Shown: positions 37,322 through 47,667, counted from the first letter of the stretch. The stretch is 64,000 bases of DNA from Andalucia godoyi (GCA_009859145.1 VRVR01000041.1:62001-126000); one strand, 5' to 3'. Notes: generated by a model not told the origin, from the sequence alone. Numbers and translations are program-made.

Positions 37322-39176
37322 AAACGGGCTGATCTCGCGTTTAAAAAAAAAAGAAGAAGAAAAGAAATATGACGGGTAACCTGATTTTGCTGCGTGTGTC
37401 GGTTCATCGAAACGGCGTCTGCGTTGTTTTTCAGCTCCCGCGTTACGTCTATGCAAAATCCACAAGGCCTGCAACGCTCCCCTTCGCATTGCAACTTCGC
37501 AAGCAGCTTCTATCAGATGCGGCGCCTGCTCTGCATACACTTGAATATTGATGAAGAAGTTTCTTCGTTTCCAGAGACTGCCGCGGCTGCAATTTGATTC
37601 CGCATAGGTGCTTGTCCGGCGTATTGCCGTTTTCCTGCCGGTTCTGCTTTTTCTTGGCTTCCTTTCTTTGTTTTTTTGCTCTAGAGCGTCATAGGTGTGC
37701 AATATTTGAATCGCAGCGGAATAATCATACGACAGTAGCGGAAATTCGAACTCCATGCACGGTGAGACTCGGAACTGTAAATAAACTCAGTTACGGTTTT
37801 CATCACCGAAGCACCAGGATTCTGCCGAGTACAACTTCGTCCGCAAGCCCGACAGTACAAAAAGTGGGGAGCGAAATTAAACAAACCCGTAGTGACGCTC
37901 CCCCCTCCAAGTCTCAAACTTTGAGAGGAACGCGACATCATAGTTCTCGCAGAAAACTCGCAAAAAAATTTGGGCGTCGTTGTGGAGTCGTTGGTAAGAA
38001 GTGCGGATGCACTGCAACTCTTCAACAAGCCCGAGTTGTGGACGACGACAACAAGTAAATCAAAACGAAATAAGAACAAGTAAACCGCGAGATCGTGGAA
38101 AAGAAGGAGATATTTTAATTTAGCTAAAGCCAGATCGGAAATACTCTTCGTTAGAATTTCAGGCATTGTGACAAGACGATGAAAACGAAAATTACATGCG
38201 GGACGAACAGTTCAAAAGTTGCCCAGCGCCTCGTTCCAATGCTAATCACTGTTGAACAGTACTGGCAACACTCACGTCGCTTTCATGAGATTTATGCGTA
38301 CAACTCCTCACAGGAGAAGGCGCTCAATATGATTGAACAATGCTTCAAACATGCATTTCGAGAAGCAAAGTCAATCTCGATCCATTTCGAACTCCACAGC
38401 GTTTGTACTCTTCAGTTGCTTTGTCGTGGACTACCACAGCTTCTTCGACGTTTCCGCTCCGCCATCGTCTTTAAGATCAGGGCGGTTGAAGTTGCTCCCG
38501 AACGCGATTTTGCCGTTTGAAGGGTCTTGGACTTGTCGTTTCGAGATCAGGCCGTTGTCAATCGCTGGAGACTCCCGCGCAACAGATCGTCTTCTCTTTG
38601 CATTCTTTTTTCCGTGGCAGTTGTGACGGAGCGGCTTGCGAGGTCCTTTCGGATGGGATTCAATGGAATACAGGCGTCCACGATATACCCGATCTTGCCA
38701 GAGGAAGCCCCATCATCTTCTGAGCGTCATGGAAGAGAGATATCAAAGTGTTTTGGCTTTAACCGCGCTCGCTTCGAGATACATTTTTTTAAAAATACGG
38801 ATTCCGAATTTTGCATCTCATTTGGGTTCCTTTTTTACATTATAAAAATCTCAGTTCGAAAAGCAGCAAAGCCATTTTTTAATTTTATTTAAGAGCCGCC
38901 TTCAAGGAGAAAAACATGCCTTCCAACGGTTTCTTTTTTCGTCCTCAGTGTGAGGTCCGGCGCACTCGTTCTCGGTTTTTTTTGCTGCATTGAACTTTGA
39001 AACCTTTCGTCTTCGATTGAGTGGAAACGGGTCCTCATTTTATTTTATTCTTTCTTCTCGTATCCAATCAGTCCAGGACCGTCATTTTCTCTTTGCTTGT
39101 GGCATTCATTCCCCCCACTCTTTTGGTTGTATTGCATTGTTTTGTTGTTGGTTATTATTATTGCGTTTTTGCATAA
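37322..39176. other. 1.85-kb gene-poor stretch
   Basis: No convincing gene. The minus strand shows short open segments in changing frames: one at about 37681-38166 ending in RFKYCTPMTL, and others at about 38350-38700 containing VARESPAIDNGLISKRQVQD, GKIGYIVDACIPLNPIRKDL and VVVHDKATEEYKRCGVRNGS. All three minus frames look equally coding because the strand is purine-rich, so I do not trust any. T-rich sequence from 38960 to 39170 is the leader of the following coiled-coil gene. Confidence 0.4.
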
Positions 39177-41792
39177 ATGGAACAGTTGCAAGCACAGCTT
39201 CATGTGCAGCTGGATTACAACAACCAGCTTCTGCAGCAATTACAGTCTCTTGAACGAGAACATTTGGACACTCGTCGTGAACTGGCTTCCAGGGATGCTG
39301 CAATCCGCAGGCTGCAGTCAGCTCTTTCAGAAGCCGAGCGCGGTGCCAATTCTGCGGCGTTGAACGCAGAATCAGCAACACGTGGCAGAGATGCTCTTGC
39401 TTCGCAAACAGAGTCTCTGCGAGCCGCGCTTTCGGGAGTTGAAAGATCGCTGCAGGACACTGCAAGAGAGCGCGATGGCTTTAAATCGGAGAATGAGAAG
39501 CTGCAACATCAGATGGTGCTAATGAGATCTGCTTTGGAGGATCTTCAACGAAGCAGCAATGAACAAGAAGCAGCTCGTTCAGAACGTGATACGGAAATTG
39601 CAAGACTCCGAGACGAGATATCTCGGACAGGAAATCATTTGCATAATGTGCAGCGTGATTGTGAAAATTGGCAACGACAGGCCAACGATGCAAATACAAG
39701 AGAGAGCATGTTGAAGGACGAATTGTGGCGTGAGCATCAGGCGCTGGAGTCTCTTCGTAATGATATGCGAAATCAGGTGTCCAGAGATGCGCAGGCGCGA
39801 CGGGAAGCAGAGGAGAGCCTTCGTTCGGAGCACGAAACTCAAATGGCTACTTTGCGGAACACGCTGGAGGTTGCGGAGCGCGAAATGCGCAGAGCCCAGG
39901 CGGAGGCTGCTGATCTGCATGGCACTTTACAACGCATTCAGAACGAACAAGCAATCACCCTGCGAAATGTGGCGGAGAATCGAGCAGCAACGGACGACCG
40001 TGTCCGTGCTGCTGAGGCGTCTCTCCAGGGTGCTGAGGTTGCCCTTGATAACCTTCGCCGTGAGGCAGACACCACCCAGCGGCAACTGATGCAAGCTATC
40101 GATTCATTGAGGCTGCAGTTGAACGACCGCACGGAGGCCATGTGCCAAATTTTGGAAGTGGTGCGGACCGAGCTGCGCACAGTGCACCACGATGAGTTTG
40201 TACAGAGAAATGCACAACAGCTCGCACGCCTTGAAACAGCCGTTGCGGCGTCTCTTCAGACGCTGTCGCATCTCGAACATGAATCTCATCAGTTGTTCGA
40301 AAGCATCTTTATGCCGGCATTCCGCACCGTTTGTGAGGAGCGTGATGGAATTTTCCGTGATTTGGCAAACCTCAACGAGAATCACGAAAGATTGGGTCTT
40401 GCAGTCGAGGAAGAGCGTGCAAGAACACTTGCTGCAGAACAAAAGGTGGCGTCTCTTGAGCAGCGGATCCGGGATATTCAAGAAGAGGCGGCGCGAAACA
40501 GCGAAACCTTGAGGAAGGACTTCTCACGGCACGCTGTGGATCTGGAACGATCTGTTCAACAAGCCGTTCAAGAAGCCGCAACTCGCGGGGCGATGGCAGA
40601 TGAAGCACGTGCGCAGCGCGAACTGGTTGCCCAGCAGCTAATGACTTGCGAAGGCGATCGCGATCGATTGCGTGCGCAGTTAAATGAAGCGCAGAATGCT
40701 CTTCGGAATGCCGTCCGAGAGGCAGAATCGAATGCTCGTGATCGAGATGCAGCCCGAAGGGATTCGGTTGAAAAGGAAGCAGAGCTTTCGCGACTTCAAA
40801 TGACATTGGTTGCACGTGAGCGAGAGCTCGATTCAGTTCGAAGAGAAACGGCTGCTGAGGCTGCAAGGATGGAAGATGCGTTGAGACAGGCAAGACAGGA
40901 TATTGACAACTCTCGTCAACAATGGGAAAGAGATAGGGAGAGGGACCATGAAGCTGCTCGGAAGACGCAGACGCAGCTTGCACAGACACAAGCGCTTCTG
41001 CTTGTTGTACAAGAACAGAGAAAGGCTCTACAGGATGAGAACTCGATGCTGCGAGCCGATCTCGAGGGAATATACAAACCAGTATCTAGCTCCGGTTCCA
41101 GCTCCAGCTCATCGACACCAACACCAACGTTTTCGCAATCGCAGACCTTGCCGCAAACAGCGGCGCAAGTGAACGCCCAAAAGGCTGTGCAGTCCATCTT
41201 TAGCAGTTCGAAGTCCATCCTTCAGGCGCCCAATACAGGAAACGCAAACGCATCCAGTACGCAGTTAGGATCTAACTTGACAGCGAATGGCACGACTGGC
41301 TTGCCTCGGAGGGATGCGTCTCCGATGGGCCGCTATGGGTCCTGGACCTCGGGTTCGCTGACGGCTGCTTCTTATTCATCCGGAATTCCAACTGCAACTG
41401 CAACTGCGACTGGCACTGCATATGGTGGCCCAGCGACGTCCACTTCTGTCGGCCGCACGTCGAGACCGTCGTCTCCGACGAGTCTGGCGAGGCCTGCGGC
41501 CCCGAGCAATTTTGCTGCATCCAGTTTTGCTTACCAGGCTCCGTCGTCATCGGTTGGGTCGGCTGGATATGGCGGGCAAAGTTCATATGGATCGCAGTCC
41601 CATTCGTCCAATTATTCTTCCTCGCAACCGGTATATCAGCCCTCAAACTCGGTGAACAGCTCCTCTGCAATGAACAGCTCTGCCAATTCGTCGGCATCTC
41701 TGATACAGTCCATTCTTGAGCGAAACCAGGAGTTGGATTCCAAATTCCGTTCGCTGAGTTCTGTGAATGCTTCTGCAGGGCCACGGCGCTGA
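39177..41792 (+). CDS. Long coiled-coil protein (rootletin/centrosomal-like)
   Basis: An 871-residue protein. Residues 1-630 form an almost unbroken coiled coil, rich in Arg, Glu, Gln and Ala (MEQLQAQLHVQLDYNNQLLQ onward), with few prolines and no globular domain. Residues about 630-840 are Ser/Thr/Gly/Tyr-rich low complexity. The extreme C-terminus has a short helix SLIQSILERNQELDSKF. This layout is common among centrosomal, basal-body rootlet and golgin proteins. There is no GRIP, kinesin or myosin domain. Given the flagellar genes nearby, a basal-body role is a guess. The ATG at 39177 follows a T-rich leader with TTATTATTATTG. Confidence 0.75.
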   Translation: MEQLQAQLHVQLDYNNQLLQQLQSLEREHLDTRRELASRDAAIRRLQSALSEAERGANSAALNAESATRGRDALASQTESLRAALSGVERSLQDTARERDGFKSENEKLQHQMVLMRSALEDLQRSSNEQEAARSERDTEIARLRDEISRTGNHLHNVQRDCENWQRQANDANTRESMLKDELWREHQALESLRNDMRNQVSRDAQARREAEESLRSEHETQMATLRNTLEVAEREMRRAQAEAADLHGTLQRIQNEQAITLRNVAENRAATDDRVRAAEASLQGAEVALDNLRREADTTQRQLMQAIDSLRLQLNDRTEAMCQILEVVRTELRTVHHDEFVQRNAQQLARLETAVAASLQTLSHLEHESHQLFESIFMPAFRTVCEERDGIFRDLANLNENHERLGLAVEEERARTLAAEQKVASLEQRIRDIQEEAARNSETLRKDFSRHAVDLERSVQQAVQEAATRGAMADEARAQRELVAQQLMTCEGDRDRLRAQLNEAQNALRNAVREAESNARDRDAARRDSVEKEAELSRLQMTLVARERELDSVRRETAAEAARMEDALRQARQDIDNSRQQWERDRERDHEAARKTQTQLAQTQALLLVVQEQRKALQDENSMLRADLEGIYKPVSSSGSSSSSSTPTPTFSQSQTLPQTAAQVNAQKAVQSIFSSSKSILQAPNTGNANASSTQLGSNLTANGTTGLPRRDASPMGRYGSWTSGSLTAASYSSGIPTATATATGTAYGGPATSTSVGRTSRPSSPTSLARPAAPSNFAASSFAYQAPSSSVGSAGYGGQSSYGSQSHSSNYSSSQPVYQPSNSVNSSSAMNSSANSSASLIQSILERNQELDSKFRSLSSVNASAGPRR

Positions 41793-41990
41793 GATATTCT
41801 GCCACTCTATGCATTTGTTCATACATTTTGCATTGCTTGTTGAATAATGTAATGATTTTAATCAAAATATTTCGGTAAATCACTGCACACATGATATGAA
41901 ATCCAGATTCGTGATGCACAACAATAGCTTCATTGTGATTTCAGCAGTGATGGCATTTTTGGGAGAGGCGTCCACTATATTACTTACAAT

Positions 41991-42950
41991 TCATTGATCT
42001 TCCAGTCTTGTACCTCGGTGTCTATTGCGCCACGATATTCTGCGTCGAATCCACCACGCGATTCCCATGACTGCAGCAATAAAGACCGACACAAACACCA
42101 CTGCAATAATCACAGATGCGACGGGAGAAAGGGCTTCGCTGTCAGACTTATCGCAGGATGATTGTTGAGAAGGGTCATTGAGACCGTTAAGAACATACGA
42201 TCGCAAAATTCGATTCAGCTTCGGGAATTGCTGAACCAGATAGTCATTTCCGTAATACTGAAGGAGAGACAAGCTCGGACCAGTGCAGTTCTTTTGCGGA
42301 TTGTCTACGCAAACCTCCTGGACCTCGCCGTACGAAAAGAACAGATCGACAACTCGAGTCATATCAGAGAGAGAAACAAATCCAATAGGAGTAAAGCCAT
42401 GTGCATCCAGTCGTGAATTGTTTCTGTAATTGATGTATAATTCACTCGTTCGATTGACAGCCATCTGCGTCGTCGGTTCGTACTCGCAAGAATATGACAC
42501 AACACCTCGGAGATTAGATGTTCCTGGCACCAGTGGCTCGTCAGGCAAGATCGTGTGGTACCGATCTTCATTTTCCCATCTCCACACCTCAGTCAGCGCA
42601 GGCGATCCAGACGTCCCAAACTGCGCTACCCAGTCGTGAAGGACTCGATAGAAGTACGCATCATCGTAGAACCCAAGCGAGGCGAGGGCCCAGAAACGAT
42701 CTACTCCATGTGGACTCCAAGAGCGAACCGCATTGATATCAAAAGTACCAACATCCGTCTCCACTCGAACGACAAATTCCGCGGGCGCCTGCTGCCCGAA
42801 CAGACCGTGCGCCGGACAAAGCAGAGGCATCCGAGAGCACGTCGCAGGAATTCCGTTGTCTGAAATGTGTCCCTGACCGTACGTAGGAACACACAGATAT
42901 AGCCACACGCTTCCCAGTAGCAAAACAACCCACATTTGGATGGGTTGCAT
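41991..42950 (-). CDS. Secretory-pathway membrane protein with divergent cyclophilin domain
   Basis: A 319-residue type I membrane protein. The ATG at 42950 gives a signal peptide (MQPIQMWVVLLLGSVWLYLCVPTYGQ). A cyclophilin-like domain spans about residues 50-200: VETDVGTFDINAVRSWSPHGVDRFWALASLGFYDDAYFYRVLHDWVAQFGTSG parallels the 'F.RVIP.F..QGG' region, with the catalytic-type Arg (YRVL) and Gln (AQFG) present. GFTPIGFVSLSDMTRVVDLF matches the 'FG.V..GMDVV' block. A transmembrane helix near 275-300 (ASVIIAVVFVSVFIAAVMGIA) precedes a basic cytosolic tail. The luminal part has several Asn-glycosylation sequons (VNRTS, NNSR, KNCT). Such anchored luminal cyclophilins could fold secreted proteins. 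Whether it still has isomerase activity is open. Confidence 0.72.
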   Translation of the reverse strand: MQPIQMWVVLLLGSVWLYLCVPTYGQGHISDNGIPATCSRMPLLCPAHGLFGQQAPAEFVVRVETDVGTFDINAVRSWSPHGVDRFWALASLGFYDDAYFYRVLHDWVAQFGTSGSPALTEVWRWENEDRYHTILPDEPLVPGTSNLRGVVSYSCEYEPTTQMAVNRTSELYINYRNNSRLDAHGFTPIGFVSLSDMTRVVDLFFSYGEVQEVCVDNPQKNCTGPSLSLLQYYGNDYLVQQFPKLNRILRSYVLNGLNDPSQQSSCDKSDSEALSPVASVIIAVVFVSVFIAAVMGIAWWIRRRISWRNRHRGTRLEDQ

Positions 42951-43305
42951 TCTTTCAAAAGAGAAAATAAAAAATATTATTAAAATCAACAACAGCAAAC
43001 CACCCCACCAACCAAACAAGCAGCCAAACAAACAGACCAACAAAAAACGAAGACCGAGTTTCGTGTGTGTTTTCGCAAATTGGCTTCTGGGGCTTGAGTC
43101 AACAACAGGCAGACTGGAATGCTGTAATAGTTGTGTCATTTGGAAATAATTTTTATTGTTCAATGTTTTCCGCATTGGGATCTGTCGAAGAAAGCAACAA
43201 CAACAAACAAACGAGAAACTGTGAGTAAAAATGCATTCCGCAACAACACAACACAATTAATAAAATTAAAAAAAAAAGAAAAAGAAAAGGAAGTTCCGTA
43301 TGGCG

Positions 43306-44363
43306 TCAGTGAGGGGCGCTTAACTTCACGGTGTAGTTTTTGGTAAAACTCAGAAGCAGAACTGGATGAAAAACCCTAGTCATCATTTCACACACGGGAA
43401 CTGGAAAAAACAACAACAACAAACAACGGAGATATAATGGAAAGGAGAGACTGATAAGACCAAAAACATACCTGATAAATTAAGAAGTGAAGAAGAATCA
43501 CGCGCCACCCCATGAACATCTTCGGGGCCAAATGCAATCGACACATGCGGACAGAACATGTGATTCCAGCCACAAATTCTCCCAAAAGGCTCCCTGATTT
43601 CAGTCAGCCAGTCCCACTTGTACACGAGGAATAGCGCTACACACTGCACATTCGATTGATGTACGGCAGAGGAGCACGCAGACCCAACACCAAGACACTG
43701 CAGTGATCGGATTCCTTCATCAATTTGCCGTTCTAGAAACTGCAGCAAATGCCATGAAAAGATGACTTTCGAAGTTGTCAGTTCTGTCTCCAGACCGGAG
43801 AGCCCAAAGACATCCAGACAGATACTTTTTCTGTAATCCCACATATTTGCCAGCTCCTCTTTGGAAAAGACACACATCTGGAGGAACGGTCCGTCGCGAG
43901 CCACTCTCGTTTGCTCCAGCTTTGCACTTGGCAGCACTTCAGCAGGGATTCGTTGTCTGAAATGCTCCCAATCCAATTCAAACCGGGTAGCAACCAGAGC
44001 GACAAAAGACGGAGGACATCGGAGTGAGAAACCAGCAGTGCGATATTTCTCCCAGTCCGCTGATATTGTCCTTGTGACCACTTCTGCCAAGCTGCCGACA
44101 CGTCTGAAGTGCAACCCTTTTGCAAGTGTAATCTGCACTGCCGGTTCGGCGGCTACCGCAGACATTGGCGTTGTCAAGGATGAAGACGATGCATTCGCGG
44201 ACGGAAGATCAACGGTAGACACCTCAGCATCTATCCTGTCTGCAAGCGCGTACACAAACAACCGAGACTGGCGGTCCGTAAAAGGACCAAGTTGCAGGGT
44301 CTTTTTCGCCGGATCTAGGACAAAATCATGAATCTGGCGTGATACACAAGACAAGATATCCAT
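43306..44363 (-). CDS. R3H-domain protein with 2H-phosphoesterase-like motif, two exons
   Basis: Exon 1 (43472-44363) and exon 2 (43306-43400) are joined across a 71-bp intron starting GTATGT and ending TTTTTCCAG; the lengths (892 + 95 nt) keep the frame, giving 328 residues. The N-terminus (about 5-55) resembles an R3H single-stranded nucleic-acid-binding domain: FVLDPAKKTLQLGPFTDRQS then RLFVYALADRI. Near residue 272 the sequence CPHVSIAFGPEDVHGVARD recalls the second 'HxS/T' motif of 2H phosphoesterases and RNA-repair relatives. A clear first HxT motif is not visible, so activity is uncertain. Without splicing, exon 1 would end in a Phe/Cys-rich tail encoded by the polypyrimidine tract. 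It probably acts on RNA, as inference. Confidence 0.7.
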
Positions 44364-44834
44364 TGTATGAAGAGAGAAGGAAGGAAAAAGAAAGAGGGGG
44401 GGAAGGAAAGGAAAGAAAGAGAAAACAGAAGAGGACAGACAAAAGCACCATAGAAAAGTCTTCGAAAAGAAACTGAGCCGAAAGCGCGATGTGCGAGCGA
44501 GCTGACAATTGACAAGCGCTCTGGCACGCGATGATGACACAAGTGACAGGTCAGTGTCGCCTGTCAGACTTACAGCAGACGACGACGAGGCGCCCATTCC
44601 TCGCGAGTGCGACGTGCAAGGGACGCCTTTCCCCGAAGACATTTCCTGATCACGCTGCATTGTTATCCAACGCCTACCGGAATGCCATTCGAATTCCTAC
44701 TGCGCTTGCAACAAATGCAAAGGAGGCATCCTGGAGAAAGATGCGAGGAGGCACACGGTGGAACCACAAAATGCTCTGTTCTCACCGTCTGGGGACGGCA
44801 TTGCTCTGAGGACCGAGGGGTGCAATCGAAACTC

Positions 44835-44877
44835 AGTTCATCAATTCAGTTCATCAATTCAGTTGGTCAATTCAGCA
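44835..44877. repeat. Short tandem repeat CAGTTCATCAATT, three units
   Basis: Three consecutive units (the last diverged to CAGTTGGTCAATT) lie at the 3' end of the phosphatase gene, overlapping its final codons and stop. The repeat unit is 13 bp. Confidence 0.7.
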
Positions 44878-45668
44878 TCTTGGTCCATAATCATTTGCAC
44901 CTCCTTTTTGCGCTGCTCGATTTCCTTGAGTTTCTTTTCATACACGCCGGGTGGCACAAACAATTCAATAAACTGTTGGTCCAGCATTCGCACCTTCGTT
45001 CCTGCAAATCTCCGGTACTCGTCGAAGATGGCGGTGAGTGACCAGTTCTGCGTCTTTCGCAGAGCGCCAACCATCACACCCGTTCTATGCTTACCCTTGT
45101 TGCAATGGATGAGAATCGGATGATTCGAGGGATCTACAAGCTGCACCAAGGCGGCGCGGATCACATCATCCGGAATATCAATAAATGGCTCCTTGTTTCC
45201 TTCTACGCCATACTGCAGAATCTGAATTCCATGGCGGTCTGAAAACTCCACATTTGCGGGCAAGTATTCTTCAGGACACATGAACAGGACCGATCGCAGT
45301 CCAAGTTTTTTCAGGAACGGAAAGTTCTTCTTTTGCGGATAGCCAGACCGGTAAATGCCAGGGCACACCATTGAGAAATTGGGTGGCGGAACCAGAGACC
45401 TTTCACTCATAACCCTCTCGTTTCTATCCTTTAGCAATGACCTGCCGTTCTTCTCAGGAAAAATAAATAAAAGGGCGACGACTTCTTTCTCCTTTTTTTT
45501 GTTTTTTTGTTTTTTTGTTTGTTTTGTTTTTGTGTGTATGTGTATGTGTTTTGAAGATGCTTCGACGACATTTCGTATCAAAAAAGAAAAAGCCTTGAAG
45601 TGTGTTTTCTTCGAATGCCCAGTCTCCAGCACTCCGTCCCAGTCTTCCTCCGTAGCATCAAAGTCCAT
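44859..45668 (-). CDS. SIW14-like atypical dual-specificity (PFA-DSP) phosphatase
   Basis: The C-terminal 180 residues match the plant-and-fungi atypical dual-specificity phosphatase family: VPPPNFSMVCPGIYRSGYPQ, LKKLGLRSVLFMCPEEYLP, GVEGNKEPFIDIPDDVI and the catalytic CX5R loop HCNKGKHRTG (Cys about residue 190), then NWSLTAIFDEYRRFAGTKVR. SIW14 removes the 5-beta phosphate from inositol pyrophosphates. The ATG at 45668 adds about 86 residues, beginning MDFDATEEDWDGVLETGHS and passing through a Lys/Gln-rich stretch encoded by an A-rich tract. The ATG at 45410 (MSERSLVPPPNF) gives the conventional protein. A short intron inside the A-rich tract is another possibility. The gene diverges from the next one over about 130 bp. 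Confidence 0.88.
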   Translation of the reverse strand: MDFDATEEDWDGVLETGHSKKTHFKAFSFLIRNVVEASSKHIHIHTKTKQTKKQKNKKKEKEVVALLFIFPEKNGRSLLKDRNERVMSERSLVPPPNFSMVCPGIYRSGYPQKKNFPFLKKLGLRSVLFMCPEEYLPANVEFSDRHGIQILQYGVEGNKEPFIDIPDDVIRAALVQLVDPSNHPILIHCNKGKHRTGVMVGALRKTQNWSLTAIFDEYRRFAGTKVRMLDQQFIELFVPPGVYEKKLKEIEQRKKEVQMIMDQDAELTN

Positions 45669-45797
45669 TACGGCGGGCAAGCCATCTCCTTTCGATAAAC
45701 CGGCGAATGCGTGACAAATTTTCTCCGCTGCAGGTTTTCTCTGAGTTTCTTCCCTTTTGCTTTCCCTTCTACGTAAAGTGCATTATTTAACAACAAG

Positions 45798-47525
45798 ATG
45801 ACGCTGATGAAGAAGGCAGTCATTGCAGTCGCGTCGGTGTGCGTGCTTCTACGCCTCGTGTCAGCTGGAAGTACACCGGGGTACACGACTGCGACGGTCA
45901 CTTCGTATACAACACTGGGAAAATCGGGCCAATCGGTTCTTTTGCAAGCGCATCTTTCCCCGCTGACTCCTTCGTCATCCTCTGGAAAAGAGCAGGCTTA
46001 CGAATCGAGCCCTGTGTATGTAGCTGTTTTACGCGGCAGTCCCTCTGCAATCGGCTTTGACTATGGAGCCATGCTTGCCGCGTATCTTCCACCTATGTAC
46101 ACAGCCTTTATGAAACACGTTTTACCATCCACTCTTGAGCTCGATGTGTTGGAGGGTCTTGTGGACTGGCAGTGGCGCGAGTTCCTCAGCCGAAGAGTTC
46201 CCAAAGAGCAGCTGGATGAAATTGCGGGGATCGAAGCTGGTTGCAAGTCAGCGTCTGTACTGGAGAGTCATGACGCCTTCACCTCGAATAATAACGCGAG
46301 TCTCTCGTGCTCAACGATTGTTGCCAGAATCCTTACTCTCGCAAATGCTCCGGGCGACCTGAGCGATTTCAAGTATGTCTTGGAAGACGAGCTTCTGCAT
46401 CCCTTTTCCTCTGTTTCCTCGACGCTCTTGTCGACGACGCCCGCTCTTCGTCGATTGAAGATCACCGCAGCGTACATCGACGACATTCTTATTCCTGCAC
46501 TGCGCGAAGTTGCGGAAAAGGTCCGAGGATGCTCCATGTTTGGTGTATGGGGCCAGCGCACTGTGGACGGTTCGCTGTATTCGGGAAGAAATCTCGATTG
46601 GACCAAGGATTCTGGTATCAATCAGTACAAGCTCATCACCGTATACGTTCCAGACCAGGAGATGGCCATCACCAGTGAGGACACTCGAGTGTCGCGGAGT
46701 GAAGCAGATGGTCCCCGCCGCCGTGATTCATCCCCGTCCCCGCCCCCACCACCCTCACCATCGACTGCCACGTCTCCATTTGCTACAGTGGGCTTTATGG
46801 GATTTGTTGGTGCGCTTGCTGGCATGTCCAAGAGTGGATTGACCGTGCACGAGGCGAACCTCGAGACTCGTGCAGAAACCTTTCGCGGTTTCCCTTGGGC
46901 CATGCGTCTGCGGTGGATTCTGGAACGTGGCGGACCTTCATTGTCGACCGTGAAGGAAATGTGGGCCGCAACGAACAACACCGTTGGATTCAATCATCAG
47001 GTGTGCTCAGCCTCTGACCGACAGTGCATGTTGCTGGAGACGATGAAAGAGTATTCGGCATATTTTGGACCGATGGATCCCAGAGAAGACGGTGCCACCT
47101 TTGTTGACCCAGTTAGTGGAAAGACTGTAGTATTCGGATTCCCCTCCACGGACGCGGTGTATCGCACCAATCATGGATACGACCCGCGAATCCGAGAGCA
47201 ATACAATTGGCCTGCTACCACGGGCGCCTTCAAGGACTCTGTTGTGCGATACAATCTTCTTGCGAACCAAGTGCAGATTCCAGGGATGATCTTCGGGGTC
47301 GAACAGGCGCTTAATATGACTTCCATTCCAGGATCCAAGGGCGGGCTCGACGATTTCTACAAGTGCAATCCTGTTGCATATCCCAAGGGTTCAAACATTC
47401 TCTCTGTCATGTTCCATCCAGCATCACAGACTCTGTGGGCTGCCTGGGAAGACGGTACGGGAGAGTCGTGGGTGCCTGCGGCATGTGCAACGTATGTACA
47501 GATTGATCTATCCAAGCTTTGGTGA
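45798..47525 (+). CDS. Secreted Ntn-hydrolase, C45/acid-ceramidase-like acyltransferase family
   Basis: A 575-residue protein with a signal peptide (MTLMKKAVIAVASVCVLLRLVSAG). The predicted nucleophile is the Cys in VRGCSMFGVWG (about residue 245), followed by TVDGSLYSGRNLDWTKDSG; 'C....G....D...Y.GRNLD' is the hallmark of the C45 (acyl-CoA:6-APA acyltransferase), NAAA and acid-ceramidase-like Ntn-hydrolases. Members self-cleave before that Cys and hydrolyse amide bonds. A Ser/Pro-rich insert lies near residues 305-330 (SPSPPPPPSPS). GLTVHEANLETRAETFRGFPWAMRLRWILE and NHGYDPRIREQYNW are further blocks, and several N-glycosylation sequons fit secretion. It is probably lysosomal or extracellular. 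The substrate cannot be told from sequence. The alternative is a phospholipase-B-like enzyme. Confidence 0.75.
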   Translation: MTLMKKAVIAVASVCVLLRLVSAGSTPGYTTATVTSYTTLGKSGQSVLLQAHLSPLTPSSSSGKEQAYESSPVYVAVLRGSPSAIGFDYGAMLAAYLPPMYTAFMKHVLPSTLELDVLEGLVDWQWREFLSRRVPKEQLDEIAGIEAGCKSASVLESHDAFTSNNNASLSCSTIVARILTLANAPGDLSDFKYVLEDELLHPFSSVSSTLLSTTPALRRLKITAAYIDDILIPALREVAEKVRGCSMFGVWGQRTVDGSLYSGRNLDWTKDSGINQYKLITVYVPDQEMAITSEDTRVSRSEADGPRRRDSSPSPPPPPSPSTATSPFATVGFMGFVGALAGMSKSGLTVHEANLETRAETFRGFPWAMRLRWILERGGPSLSTVKEMWAATNNTVGFNHQVCSASDRQCMLLETMKEYSAYFGPMDPREDGATFVDPVSGKTVVFGFPSTDAVYRTNHGYDPRIREQYNWPATTGAFKDSVVRYNLLANQVQIPGMIFGVEQALNMTSIPGSKGGLDDFYKCNPVAYPKGSNILSVMFHPASQTLWAAWEDGTGESWVPAACATYVQIDLSKLW

Positions 47526-47667
47526 TTTTCTTGTGCTTTCTTGTTCTTCTTGAAATAATAAACATTCCCTCCTTTTTTCTTCTTTTTGATAAAACAGAGT
47601 TACTTTTCATAATTTATTTTTAGTTCTTCATTTCCTCTTCTGCAGGGGGGTTTTTTTTTGTTGAACA

